From contig NZ_SJER01000001.1 of assembly GCF_004785955.1 (NCBI RefSeq), positions 496,001-560,000 of the forward strand: a DNA stretch of 64,000 nucleotides, in the 5' to 3' direction. The DNA is from Halostella litorea. GTDB taxonomy: Archaea; Halobacteriota; Halobacteria; Halobacteriales; Natronoarchaeaceae. The position numbers were made by a program, and so were the translations under genes. How positions within the stretch are numbered: the first letter of the stretch is position 1; each line of letters opens with the position of its first letter. Shown one piece after another: positions 14,468-22,513 of this stretch. The notes below the pieces were generated by a model. That model did not search any database. It worked only from the letters and a program-made list of their open reading frames with translations, and was not told where the DNA came from.

Positions 14468-15367
14468 CTACACCAGCACGCGCTCTAGCGCCACGGCCGT
14501 CCCCTCGTCGGCGTCGAGGTCGCCCGCCGTCCGCCCGAGACAGACGGCCGTCCCGTTCGGCACGTAGCAGGCGACCAGCGCCCCGTCCTCGCGGGCGGCC
14601 TCGTCGGCATCTATCACGCCCGGCGCGTACACCGGCGCGCCCTCCGCGATCTGCTCGGCCGCGCTCGGCGCGACCGTCACGGCCGGCAGGTGGTCGAGCG
14701 CGCGCTCGGCCGGGTCGACGACCTCGCGGAGCGGCCCCGCGTCGCCGTCCTCGGTCCAGAACGACAGCGCGTCCTCCAGGTCGTGGAGCGTGACGAGGTC
14801 GCGGTCGTCGAACGGGTCGGTCGCCGTCCGGCGGAGGTGGCCCATGTGCGCGCCCGTCCCGAGCGCCAGCCCGAGGTCGTGACAGAGCTTTCGGACGTAC
14901 GTCCCGCTTTCGCACTCGATCCGCAGGAGCGCCTGGCGGTCGCCCGCCTCCAACACGTCCAGTTCGTACACCTCGCGGACGCGCAGGTTCCGGACGACGG
15001 CGCTCTTGCGCGGGGGCTTCTGGTAGATCGGCCCCTCGAACTCGCTTGCGACCGCGGCCACGTCGTCGGGCACCGCGTCGTGACACTCCAGCACGGAGAC
15101 GTACTCCTTCGAGCCTTCGAGGAACACCTGCGCGAGCCGGGTCGCGTCGCCGAGCATCGTCGGCAGGCAGCCCGTCACCTTCGGGTCGAGCGTCCCCGCG
15201 TGGGCGGCCCTGTCGACGGCGTCCTCGCCGACGCGGTCCGCGACCATGTCCCGGACCCAGGCGCTCACCTGGTGGGCCGACGGCCCGGCGGGCTTGTCGA
15301 GGTTGACGACGCCGAATTCGAGCAGTTCGGCCGGCGAGCGCTCCTCGGGGGCGGGGCGGAGCGCCAT
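14468..15367 (-). CDS. cbf5: Box H/ACA RNP pseudouridine synthase Cbf5
   Basis: 299 aa from ATG at 15367; its A is the last base of the cmk stop (TGATG). Residues 1-215 are a TruB-type catalytic domain with the active-site Asp in AAHAGTLDPKVTGCLP and the KEYVSVLE and YQKPPRKSAV motifs. Residues 220-299 form a PUA domain (PAVTVAPSAAEQIAEGAPVYAPGV). In archaea this enzyme is guided by H/ACA RNAs to modify rRNA and may also act on U55 of tRNA. Last gene of an adk-DUF106-cmk-cbf5 group on one strand. Confidence 0.93.
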   Translation of the reverse strand: MALRPAPEERSPAELLEFGVVNLDKPAGPSAHQVSAWVRDMVADRVGEDAVDRAAHAGTLDPKVTGCLPTMLGDATRLAQVFLEGSKEYVSVLECHDAVPDDVAAVASEFEGPIYQKPPRKSAVVRNLRVREVYELDVLEAGDRQALLRIECESGTYVRKLCHDLGLALGTGAHMGHLRRTATDPFDDRDLVTLHDLEDALSFWTEDGDAGPLREVVDPAERALDHLPAVTVAPSAAEQIAEGAPVYAPGVIDADEAAREDGALVACYVPNGTAVCLGRTAGDLDADEGTAVALERVLV

Positions 15368-15945
15368 CAGAAGTCGTAGCTGACGCCGGTGACCGGGTAC
15401 GCGCCCTCGTCGCCGGCCGGGTCGTACGCCTCGACGGCGTCGGCGAGGATGTCGAACGCCGGCTCCTCGCCCCACCGGGCGGTGTTCAGCGAGATGTCGT
15501 AGATCGACAGGTCCGCGATGTCGATGCCGTAGTACTCCCGGTAGCGCTGGGCCTCGCTCTCCTCGCGGACCTCCGTCTCGGAGCGGGCGTCGGCGACGGC
15601 CTTGTCCTCGCGGTCGGCGATGCGCTCGGCGCGGACCGCAAGCGGCGCGTCGAGCCAGAACCGGAGGTCGGCCTCGTCGCCCGCCAGCCAGCCGGCGAGG
15701 CGGGATTCGAGCACCACGTCGTCGCGCTCGACGGCGATCTCCCGCAGCCGGCGGTCAAGGTCGCGGTCGATCCCGTCGTCCTCCTCCGCCAGTTCGTTGA
15801 ACTCCGCCAGCGAGAGGCCGCGCTCGGCGGCGAGCGACCGGAAGATGTCGCCGCCCGAGACGTGTTCGAGGCCGAACGTTTCGGCGAGCCGCGCCGCGTT
15901 CGTACTCTTTCCGCTCCCGGGAGGGCCGGAGACGGTCAGTAACAT
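15367..15945 (-). CDS. cmk: (d)CMP kinase
   Basis: 192 aa, ATG at 15945. P-loop GPPGSGKST at the N-terminus, then the archaeal-type CMP-kinase pattern ([22 protein letters not shown]) and the [22 protein letters not shown] block. Phosphorylates CMP/dCMP with ATP in pyrimidine nucleotide metabolism. It overlaps the cbf5 start by one base (TGATG). The order adk, DUF106, cmk, cbf5 is a recurrent haloarchaeal arrangement downstream of the ribosomal operon. Confidence 0.92.
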   Translation of the reverse strand: MLLTVSGPPGSGKSTNAARLAETFGLEHVSGGDIFRSLAAERGLSLAEFNELAEEDDGIDRDLDRRLREIAVERDDVVLESRLAGWLAGDEADLRFWLDAPLAVRAERIADREDKAVADARSETEVREESEAQRYREYYGIDIADLSIYDISLNTARWGEEPAFDILADAVEAYDPAGDEGAYPVTGVSYDF

Positions 15946-15988
15946 ACCCTACCTCGGTGGTAGGGGATAAAATGGATTGTGACTCGGC

Positions 15989-16891
15989 TCAGTTCGTCGG
16001 GGTCGTCTGGAGGTTCAGCGACTTCCGGATGAGCTGGGTGAAGCCCATCGAGCAGAGGAAGTACCAGACGATCCACGCCTGCATCGGGCCGACGATCCCC
16101 TCCGACCAGGAGACCTCGCCGTGCATCGGCATGACGACCGTCGTCGAGCCGAACTGCGGGTCGCCGATCTTCCAGTACATCCACAGGAAGAAGGGGATGG
16201 TGAGCAGGAAGATCCACACCATCGGCCGGAACTGCTCCTTGAACATCCCCATCTGGTCCCCCATCGCCTCCATCTGCTCCTCGCGGACCTTCTCTAAGGC
16301 CTCGTCGTCGCCGCGCTCCTTCGCGCGCTTTTGTTTCTCCTGGATCGCCTTCATCCGCTCCTGGTACTCGGCCATCTTGTCCATGTCCATCAGGTTGGAC
16401 TGGAGCAGCGTCGAGTACAGCCCCGTGATCATCGCGACCGAGAGGATGACGGCGTAGAACGGCATCGTCGCCGACAGCGGCGCGAGGACGGCGTCTATCG
16501 TCCCGCCGACCGCGTTCTTCACGGGGTCGTAGTAGTAGCCGACCATCAGGGCCAGCGCGCTGACCCCGGCTAGCTTGTCGTACTGGGACCAGCTCGCCTC
16601 CTCGTCGTCCCCCTCGCCGGTCGAGGTCGCGCCCGTGCTGACCGTCCCGTCGTCCTCGAGGGCCTCCTCGACGGCCTCGGGGTCGGCGAGTTCGAATCCC
16701 TCGTCGCCGCTGACGAGGACCCCCTTCTCGATGAGCCGGCCCCACTGTCCGCTCGTGAGGTCGTCGCGGACGTCCCCCCACTCGACTTCGCCGCCGTTGG
16801 CCTTCGTCTCGCGGCGCACCGCCGCGAGCGCGTCGGCCATGGTGACGTCCTCCTCGATGAGGGACTCCACTTTCTCCGCTGTCCGTGCCAT
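15989..16891 (-). CDS. DUF106 membrane protein (archaeal YidC/Oxa1-like insertase)
   Basis: 300 aa, ATG at 16891. An acidic N-terminal 100 residues is followed by TM segments at about 110-130, 140-165, 225-245 and 265-285, with a cytoplasmic coiled coil between TM2 and TM3 (DMDKMAEYQERMKAIQEKQKRAKERGDDEALEKVREEQMEA, shown in parts: KMAEYQERMK, KVREEQMEAM). This is the layout of the DUF106 family, related to YidC/Oxa1/Get1 membrane protein insertases. Location near secY-type genes fits a role in co-translational membrane insertion. A TATA-like AT-rich stretch lies at about 16921-16928. Confidence 0.88.
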   Translation of the reverse strand: MARTAEKVESLIEEDVTMADALAAVRRETKANGGEVEWGDVRDDLTSGQWGRLIEKGVLVSGDEGFELADPEAVEEALEDDGTVSTGATSTGEGDDEEASWSQYDKLAGVSALALMVGYYYDPVKNAVGGTIDAVLAPLSATMPFYAVILSVAMITGLYSTLLQSNLMDMDKMAEYQERMKAIQEKQKRAKERGDDEALEKVREEQMEAMGDQMGMFKEQFRPMVWIFLLTIPFFLWMYWKIGDPQFGSTTVVMPMHGEVSWSEGIVGPMQAWIVWYFLCSMGFTQLIRKSLNLQTTPTN

Positions 16892-16995
16892 TGTCGGGGC
16901 CTAAGACACCGGCTGTAATCAACCTTTTACCTTCGTCCCGCCGTCGCGACGGGCCCGGCACCCGTCGCTGACGGCCGCGGACCGCCGCGAACCGC

Positions 16996-17643
16996 CTACG
17001 CCGCGGACTCGACGGCGTCGCGGACCGCTTCCCACACCTCGTCGGGCGACCCTTCGCCGTCGATCCGGACGAGTTCGCCCGACTCGTCGTAGCGCTCGAT
17101 GATCGGCTCGGTGTTGTCCTCGTACACGCGGATGCGCTCGCGGACCGTCTCCTCGGTGTCGTCCTCGCGCTGGATCAGTTCGCCGCCGCAGTCGTCGCAG
17201 ACGCCCGCCTCCTCGGGCGGTTCGAAGTCGACGTGGTAGTTCGCGCCACAGTCCGAGCAGACGCGCCGCCCGGTGAGGCGGTCGACGAGCACGTCCTTCG
17301 ACACGTCGAGGTACAGCACGACGTCGAGGTCGGTGATCTCGTCGAGGTACTCGGCCTGCGAGGCGTTGCGCGGGTAGCCGTCGAGCACGTAGCCGTCGGC
17401 CTCGGCCAGCGCCGTCTTGACGATCTCGTTGACGACCTCGTCGGGCACCAGTTCGCCGGCGTCCATGTACGCGCCGGGCGTGTCGTACTCCGTGTCGAGG
17501 TGGCTGATGTCCATCCCCTTGTTCGAGCGGAGCGCGTCGCCGGTCGTCACGTGTTCGACCCCGAACTCGTCGACGATCCGGCTGCTCTGTGTCCCCTTCC
17601 CTGCCCCGGGCGCACCCAGGATGAGAACGTTCGGCGTGCTCAT
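16996..17643 (-). CDS. adk: Adenylate kinase
   Basis: 215 aa from ATG at 17643; a further in-frame ATG 13 codons upstream would place the likely TATA (CTTTAAC) inside the gene, so the shorter start is chosen. P-loop [12 protein letters not shown]-binding region, and a zinc-bearing LID with two knuckles (CSDCGANYH ... CDDCGGEL). Interconverts ATP+AMP and 2 ADP. The bacterial-type long form with a LID zinc finger is normal in haloarchaea. First gene of the leftward adk-DUF106-cmk-cbf5 block. Confidence 0.93.
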   Translation of the reverse strand: MSTPNVLILGAPGAGKGTQSSRIVDEFGVEHVTTGDALRSNKGMDISHLDTEYDTPGAYMDAGELVPDEVVNEIVKTALAEADGYVLDGYPRNASQAEYLDEITDLDVVLYLDVSKDVLVDRLTGRRVCSDCGANYHVDFEPPEEAGVCDDCGGELIQREDDTEETVRERIRVYEDNTEPIIERYDESGELVRIDGEGSPDEVWEAVRDAVESAA

Positions 17644-17758
17644 ACCCGGAGGTTCACCCTCCCGGGTTAAAGGCTTGAACATTCGCCCGCGGGCGCGACC
17701 GTCGGCGGCGCCCGCGCGTGCCGGACGTTTTTCCTCCCCCGCCCGCGTAGCCCCGCGC

Positions 17759-18142
17759 ATGACCCGATTCGACGCCGCCACGCCCGGGGACCGCCGGAAA
17801 CTGTTCGTCGACGCGATAACCGCCCACCGCGAGCGGGCCAGCCCGTTTCTCACGGTCGAGGCCGACGCCGACCCCGACGAACTCGCGCCGTGGGTCCAGG
17901 TCAGCGAGGACACGATCAACATGGACTGTACGGACGCGGAACTCGACCGGCTGAAGGACCTGCTCACGGAGTTCCCGGCGTTCACGATAGACGACCTGAC
18001 CCGCCCCGAGGAGGCCGAGGGGACCAACGTCCGGGTCGTCGGCCGCGGGGACGCCAACCGCGTCGCGCAGTTCGTCGACCGGGCGTTCGCCGAGGCGTTC
18101 GACCTCACCGACGAGTACCGCGCCTGGGTCGTCGAGGTCTGA
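17759..18142 (+). CDS. Conserved haloarchaeal hypothetical protein
   Basis: 127 aa, ATG at 17759, transcribed away from adk. It is an acidic soluble protein with no signal or membrane segment. The sequence alternates helix and strand ([59 protein letters not shown]). I do not recognise a named domain. The style (short acidic, single copy, next to housekeeping genes) suggests a conserved haloarchaeal protein. A T-rich stretch at 17728-17733 could be its TATA region with a leaderless start. Confidence 0.75.
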   Translation: MTRFDAATPGDRRKLFVDAITAHRERASPFLTVEADADPDELAPWVQVSEDTINMDCTDAELDRLKDLLTEFPAFTIDDLTRPEEAEGTNVRVVGRGDANRVAQFVDRAFAEAFDLTDEYRAWVVEV

Positions 18143-18176
18143 CCCGACGGCGTCCGCCCTCGCCGATATGTTGATG

Positions 18177-18184
18177 TTTATTAA
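18177..18184 (+). promoter_or_regulatory. TATA box of the permease transcript
   Basis: TTTATTAA lies 29 nt before the ATG at 18214 and 106 nt before the permease ATG at 18291. With usual archaeal spacing (about 25 nt to the start site) transcription would begin at or just before 18214, making the mini-ORF leaderless. Confidence 0.55.
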
Positions 18185-18213
18185 CGGCCCCTCTCAATAG
18201 CGGAACAGTACTC

Positions 18214-18294
18214 ATGGCCGAGTTCCAATCAGCGCCGCGTTTCTCCCCCGTTTCGCGTCCGCAAGCACCACCTGGCGGAGGTGGCGGCGGATGA
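18214..18294 (+). CDS. Candidate 26-codon leader ORF of the permease
   Basis: ATG at 18214 to TGA at 18292-18294. The peptide starts MAEFQSAPRF and ends in a run of six glycines. Its stop overlaps the permease start as ATGA, and GGAGGTGG just upstream is a good ribosome-binding site for that start. The TATA at 18177 places the probable transcript end at this ATG. The reading is that ribosomes load on the leaderless mini-ORF and then re-initiate. It could also be just untranslated leader. Confidence 0.4.
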   Translation: MAEFQSAPRFSPVSRPQAPPGGGGGG

Positions 18295-20531
18295 GCGACG
18301 AGGAACTAGCCAAGGACCTCGGTCCCCTCGCCGCGCTGACGATCGGCGTCGGCACGATGATCGGGGCGGGCATCTTCGTGTTGCCCGGCGAGGCGATCCT
18401 CAAGGCCGGCTCGCTCGCCTCCGTCGCGTTCGTCCTCGGCGGCGTCATCGCGATGTTCACCGCCCTCTCGGCCAGCGAACTCGGGACGGCGATGCCCAGG
18501 TCCGGCGGCGCGTACTACTACGTCAACCACGCGCTCGGGCCGCTCTTTGGCTCCGTCGCCGGGTGGGCCAACTGGCTCGGCCTCGCCTTCGCCAGCGCGT
18601 TCTACATGGTCGGGTTCGGGCGATACATCGCCCGTATCCTCGGGCTCGGCGGGAACGTCGGCGTCGGGCCGGCGTCGATATCCGTCGTCAAACTGATCGC
18701 GCTCGTCGGGGCCGCCTTCTTCGTCCTCATCAACTACGTCGGCGCGAAGGAGACGGGGCGGCTCCAGAACATCATCGTCGTCATCCTCGTCGCCATCCTG
18801 GCCGTGTTCACCTTCCTGGGGACGCTGCGTGCCGAACCCGGGAACCTCCCGCCGGCGACCGACGTCGTGACGACGCTCGAGACGACCGGCCTCATCTTCG
18901 TCTCGTATCTGGGGTTCGTCCAGATCACGAGCGTCGCCGAGGAGATCAAAGACCCCGGGCGGAACCTCCCCCGGGCGGTCATCGGCAGCGTCGTCATCGT
19001 GACCGTGGTGTACGCGCTGGTGCTTGTCGTAATGAGCGCCGCGGTGCCCCAGGGGTTCATCGCGGACGTGATCACCAGCAACCAGGAGAACCCCATCGCC
19101 GTCGTCGAGGTCGGCCAGTACATCCAGGGGGCGCTGATGGGCGGTGCCCTGCTGTTCGGCGGCCTGCTGGCGACGGCCTCCAGCGCGAACGCCTCCATCC
19201 TCGCCTCCTCCCGGATCAACTTCGCGATGGGCCGGGACAGCATCGTCACGCCCGCACTCAACGAGATCCACCCCCGATTTGGCACGCCGTACCGCGCCAT
19301 CGGCATCACCGGCGGGCTCATCCTGCTTTTCATCGTCGTCGGCGACCTGACGCTGCTGTCGGGGGCCGCCTCCGGGCTCCACCTCATCATCTACGGGCTG
19401 TTGAACGCCGCGCTGCTGGTGATGCGCTACGTCGCGCCCGAGGAGTACACGCCCGACTTCACGGTGCCGCTGTTCCCGCTCTTGCCGATCCTCGGCGTCG
19501 TGTTCTCCTTTGCCCTGCTGGTGTTCGTCGCGGGCGACGCCCTGGTCCTCTCCTTCGGCATCGCCGCGGCGGCGGTGCTCTGGTACCTGTTGTACGCCCG
19601 GTCCCGGACGGAAAAGCAGGGGATCCTCTCCGAGTACATCCTCGAACGCTCCGACGAACTGCCGGACAGCGCGGTGTCGGCCGCGACGACCGTCCAGCCC
19701 GACGGGGGCACGTACCGCGTGATGGTGCCGCTCGCGAACCCGGAACACCAGCAGGAACTGATCACGCTCGCCAGCGCCGTCGCGAAGCAACGCGGCGGCG
19801 AGGTCCACGCGGTCCACATCGTTCAGGTGCCCGACCAGACCTCGCTGTCGTACGCGGAGGACCGCCTGGACGAGTTCGCCGCGGACCGCGACATCGTCGA
19901 GAGCGCACGCGAGAACGCCGAGACGTTCGGCGTCCCGGTCGAGACCCACACCGTCCTCTCACACCGCTCGTTCGAGGAGGTGTTCGACGCCGCGACGACG
20001 TACGACGTCGATCTGGTCGTGATGGGCTGGGGGCCACACTCCCACGACGGCCGCGCCGAGTCCCGACTCGACGAACTCACCCACGACATCCCCTGTGACT
20101 TCGTCGTGCTGAAGGACCGCGGCTTCGACGCCTCGCGGATCCTCGTCCCGACGGCCGGCGGGCCGAGTTCGGACCTCTCGGCCGAACTCGCCGCCCTGCT
20201 CCGGTCGGAGTTCGGGGCCGAGGTGTCGCTGCTCCACGCGGTCGGCGAGGACGAGACGCCCGAGGAGGCCGAGCGCTTCCTGGAGGGGTGGGCCGACGAC
20301 CACGGCCTCGCCGACGCGAACCTGCTCGTCAGCGAGGCGGACGTGGAGACGGCCATCGGGGAGGCGGCCGCGGACCACACGATGTTGCTCATCGGCGCGA
20401 CCGAACGTGGCCTGCTCTCCCGGCTCCTCCGGGGGTCGCTGGTGCTGGACGTCGTCGAGGACGTCGACTGCTCGGTCCTGCTGACCGAGACCTCGCGGGA
20501 GCGGTCGCTCCGGGAACGGTTGTTCGGCTGA
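18291..20531 (+). CDS. APC-family amino acid permease fused to two universal-stress-protein domains
   Basis: 746 aa, ATG at 18291 with strong GGAGGTGG upstream. Residues 10-450 are an APC transporter with about twelve TM segments and the conserved first helix GVGTMIGAGIFVLPG, plus SGGAYYYV near residue 73. Residues 475-610 and 615-742 are two UspA-like domains. Domain 1 has VMVPLANPEHQQELITLA and VVMGWGP; domain 2 has ILVPTAGGPSSDLSAEL and GATERGLLSRLLRGSLVLDVV. Usp domains bind nucleotides in some families, so activity may be tuned by energy state. Imported amino acid unknown. Such fusions are known in haloarchaea. Confidence 0.9.
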   Translation: MSDEELAKDLGPLAALTIGVGTMIGAGIFVLPGEAILKAGSLASVAFVLGGVIAMFTALSASELGTAMPRSGGAYYYVNHALGPLFGSVAGWANWLGLAFASAFYMVGFGRYIARILGLGGNVGVGPASISVVKLIALVGAAFFVLINYVGAKETGRLQNIIVVILVAILAVFTFLGTLRAEPGNLPPATDVVTTLETTGLIFVSYLGFVQITSVAEEIKDPGRNLPRAVIGSVVIVTVVYALVLVVMSAAVPQGFIADVITSNQENPIAVVEVGQYIQGALMGGALLFGGLLATASSANASILASSRINFAMGRDSIVTPALNEIHPRFGTPYRAIGITGGLILLFIVVGDLTLLSGAASGLHLIIYGLLNAALLVMRYVAPEEYTPDFTVPLFPLLPILGVVFSFALLVFVAGDALVLSFGIAAAAVLWYLLYARSRTEKQGILSEYILERSDELPDSAVSAATTVQPDGGTYRVMVPLANPEHQQELITLASAVAKQRGGEVHAVHIVQVPDQTSLSYAEDRLDEFAADRDIVESARENAETFGVPVETHTVLSHRSFEEVFDAATTYDVDLVVMGWGPHSHDGRAESRLDELTHDIPCDFVVLKDRGFDASRILVPTAGGPSSDLSAELAALLRSEFGAEVSLLHAVGEDETPEEAERFLEGWADDHGLADANLLVSEADVETAIGEAAADHTMLLIGATERGLLSRLLRGSLVLDVVEDVDCSVLLTETSRERSLRERLFG

Positions 20532-20601
20532 GAGGCCTAATCCGGGGTTTCCCGAGCTAAGGCGGCTATAACAAAGGCCGTCACGCTGGTAGCCAGTCTG
20601 C

Positions 20602-20643
20602 ATGCTCACAAGCGCCCGCGGTTCGGAGGGTGGATGGCGATGA
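20602..20643 (+). CDS. Candidate 13-codon leader ORF of the DUF1328 gene
   Basis: ATG at 20602 to TGA at 20641-20643, encoding MLTSARGSEGGWR. The stop overlaps the ATG at 20640 as ATGA. A TATA-like CTATAACA at 20566-20573 lies 28 nt upstream, so this ATG would be at or near the transcript 5' end. GGAGGG at 20625-20630 is a suitable ribosome-binding site for the ATG at 20640. Same architecture as at 18214 and 55042. Confidence 0.35.
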   Translation: MLTSARGSEGGWR

Positions 20644-20828
20644 TCGACGCGTTCGTCGCCCCGCTGCAGCTCACTGGTGACTTTCTGCAGTGGGCGATCG
20701 TGTTTTTCGTCCTCGCAATCATCGCGGCCGTCGTCGGCGCACGCGGCGTCGCCGGGATCAGCATGGAGATCGCGCGGATCTTCATCGTCGTGTTCATCAT
20801 CCTGGCTATCGTCACGCTGTTGCTGTGA
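20640..20828 (+). CDS. DUF1328-type small membrane protein
   Basis: 62 aa from ATG at 20640; an alternative ATG two codons upstream at 20634 is possible but too close to the GGAGGG. There are two membrane segments, about residues 13-35 (LQWAIVFFVLAIIAAVVGARG) and 43-62 (IARIFIVVFIILAIVTLLL), separated by a glycine-containing turn. This is the two-helix pattern of DUF1328 (YtjA-like) proteins, whose function is unknown. It stands alone between the permease and the MFS gene. Confidence 0.75.
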   Translation: MIDAFVAPLQLTGDFLQWAIVFFVLAIIAAVVGARGVAGISMEIARIFIVVFIILAIVTLLL

Positions 20829-20965
20829 CGCGTGACGGCCGCCACGACGGCCGTTTCGGGGGATAGGGGTCGCGCGTAGCCGATAGCTCCCTGCGGGCGA
20901 CGACAGCCACGGGGCCGCCGCAGGCGTGGAAAACCTTTCACCCCCTGCGGAAGAAGGGGCGACCG

Positions 20966-22315
20966 ATGGCTACCGAAGACGACTCGGTCAGCGCCTTCGC
21001 CCCGTTCCGACGGTTCCTCTCGCTGGAACGCGACGTGCTCGTCCTCTCGCTGGCGATGTTCGCGTTCAGCCTCGGGTTCCAGATGACGAACCGCTTCCTG
21101 CCGGACTACATGGTTGCGCTCGGCGCGTCCGGGTTCGTCGTCGGCCTCTTCGGCACCGTCGGGAACGTCATCTCCGCGGTGTACCCGTACCCGGGCGGGG
21201 CCGTCTCCGACCGGATCGGGTCGCGGTACGCGCTGACGCTGTTCGGTCTCGTCTCCACCGTCGGCTTCGCGTTCTGGCTGGTCGCCCCGCAGATCGGGGT
21301 CGTCTCGGTCGCCGGGGTCGCGGTCGAGCCGTGGGTCTGGATCTTCGTCGGCCTGCTGCTGGCCCAGGCCTGGAAGTCCTTCGGGCTGGGGGCGACGTTC
21401 GCCGTCGTCAAGCAGGCGACCGACCCGTCGCGGCTGGCCGCGGGCTTTGCGAGCACCGAGACGTTCCGCCGGACCGCGTTCCTGATCGGCCCGGTCGCCG
21501 CCGCGGTGCTGATCGACCTGCACCCGGACTTCACGGTGAGCTTCCAGTACGTCCTCGCCGTCGCGGTCGTCTTCGGCGTCCTCGGGACGGCCGTCCAGCA
21601 CGTCCTCTACGACGCCGGCTCCGACGCGATCGGCGACTCGTTCGAGGGCATCGACCGGATCAGGCAGGACCTGCGGGACATGCCGGACCCGCTCCGACCG
21701 CTGCTCGTCGGCGACACGCTCGTCCGCTTTGCCAACGGCATGGTGTACACCTTCTTCATCCTCGTCGTCACGCGCTTCTACGGGATCGGCCTCGACGCGA
21801 CGCTCGCGGTCGGGGGGTTCTCGTACGCCGTCGACCTCTCCCCGCAGGCCTTCTTTGGCTACCTGCTCGGCGTCGAGATGCTCGTGGCGCTCCTGTCGAT
21901 GATCCCCGCCGCGAAAGCCGCCGAGCGGGTCGGCCTCAAACCCGTCGTCGCGCTCGGGTTCGCCGTCTACGCCGTCTTCCCGGTCGTCCTGATCTACGCG
22001 CCGGCCGTCGCCACGCCGTACCTCTCGCCTGCCGGCGTCATGGTCGTCGTGTTCGCGTTCTCGGGGCTGCGCTTCGCGGGGCTGCCATCGCACAAGGCGC
22101 TCATCGTCGGCCCCGCCGACCGGGGCGCGGGCGGCCGCGTGACCGGGACGTACTACCTGCTCCGGAACGCCGTCGTCATCCCCAGCGCCGCGCTCGGGGG
22201 CTACCTCTGGGACTTCGTCAGCCCCGAGGTGGCTTTCACCCTCGCCGCCGCCATCGGCGCCGTCGGTACCGGCTACTTCCTCGCGTTCGGCGAGGAGTTC
22301 GAGGCGTACGCCTGA
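20966..22315 (+). CDS. MFS transporter
   Basis: 449 aa, ATG at 20966. Twelve predicted membrane segments with a central cytoplasmic loop (about residues 205-245), and the MFS loop 2-3 motif as GGAVSDRIGSRYAL. The N-terminus is soluble and acidic. Substrate cannot be deduced; the closest style is haloarchaeal drug/metabolite efflux carriers. A weak TATA-like stretch occurs at 20928-20938. It converges with secY, leaving about 200 nt without genes (22316-22513) in which I see nothing distinctive. Confidence 0.88.
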   Translation: MATEDDSVSAFAPFRRFLSLERDVLVLSLAMFAFSLGFQMTNRFLPDYMVALGASGFVVGLFGTVGNVISAVYPYPGGAVSDRIGSRYALTLFGLVSTVGFAFWLVAPQIGVVSVAGVAVEPWVWIFVGLLLAQAWKSFGLGATFAVVKQATDPSRLAAGFASTETFRRTAFLIGPVAAAVLIDLHPDFTVSFQYVLAVAVVFGVLGTAVQHVLYDAGSDAIGDSFEGIDRIRQDLRDMPDPLRPLLVGDTLVRFANGMVYTFFILVVTRFYGIGLDATLAVGGFSYAVDLSPQAFFGYLLGVEMLVALLSMIPAAKAAERVGLKPVVALGFAVYAVFPVVLIYAPAVATPYLSPAGVMVVVFAFSGLRFAGLPSHKALIVGPADRGAGGRVTGTYYLLRNAVVIPSAALGGYLWDFVSPEVAFTLAAAIGAVGTGYFLAFGEEFEAYA

Positions 22316-22513
22316 CGGCAGGCCGGCGGTCGTCCGTGGCTGTCAGGATGCTACCGGGAACGCCCACCCCGCGTGCGACGGGGTCGGTACCGGCGTGCCG
22401 GCCTCGACCTCGGGCCGGATGTCAGATACCCGTCGCTACGCGGTCGGAAGTGGGAACTCGAACGTGCGGCGAAAACGGAAAGGTAACTGCCGAAGCGAGT
22501 CGCCGGCGGGCGA

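Noticed and set aside
17682-17690. Upstream ATG as the adk start
   Set aside because: It would add 13 residues before the conserved [10 protein letters not shown] start and put the likely TATA (CTTTAAC) within the coding region.
22316-22513. Gene or terminator between the MFS gene and secY
   Set aside because: No frame with coding character on either strand and no clear T-rich terminator. I leave it as a plain convergent spacer.
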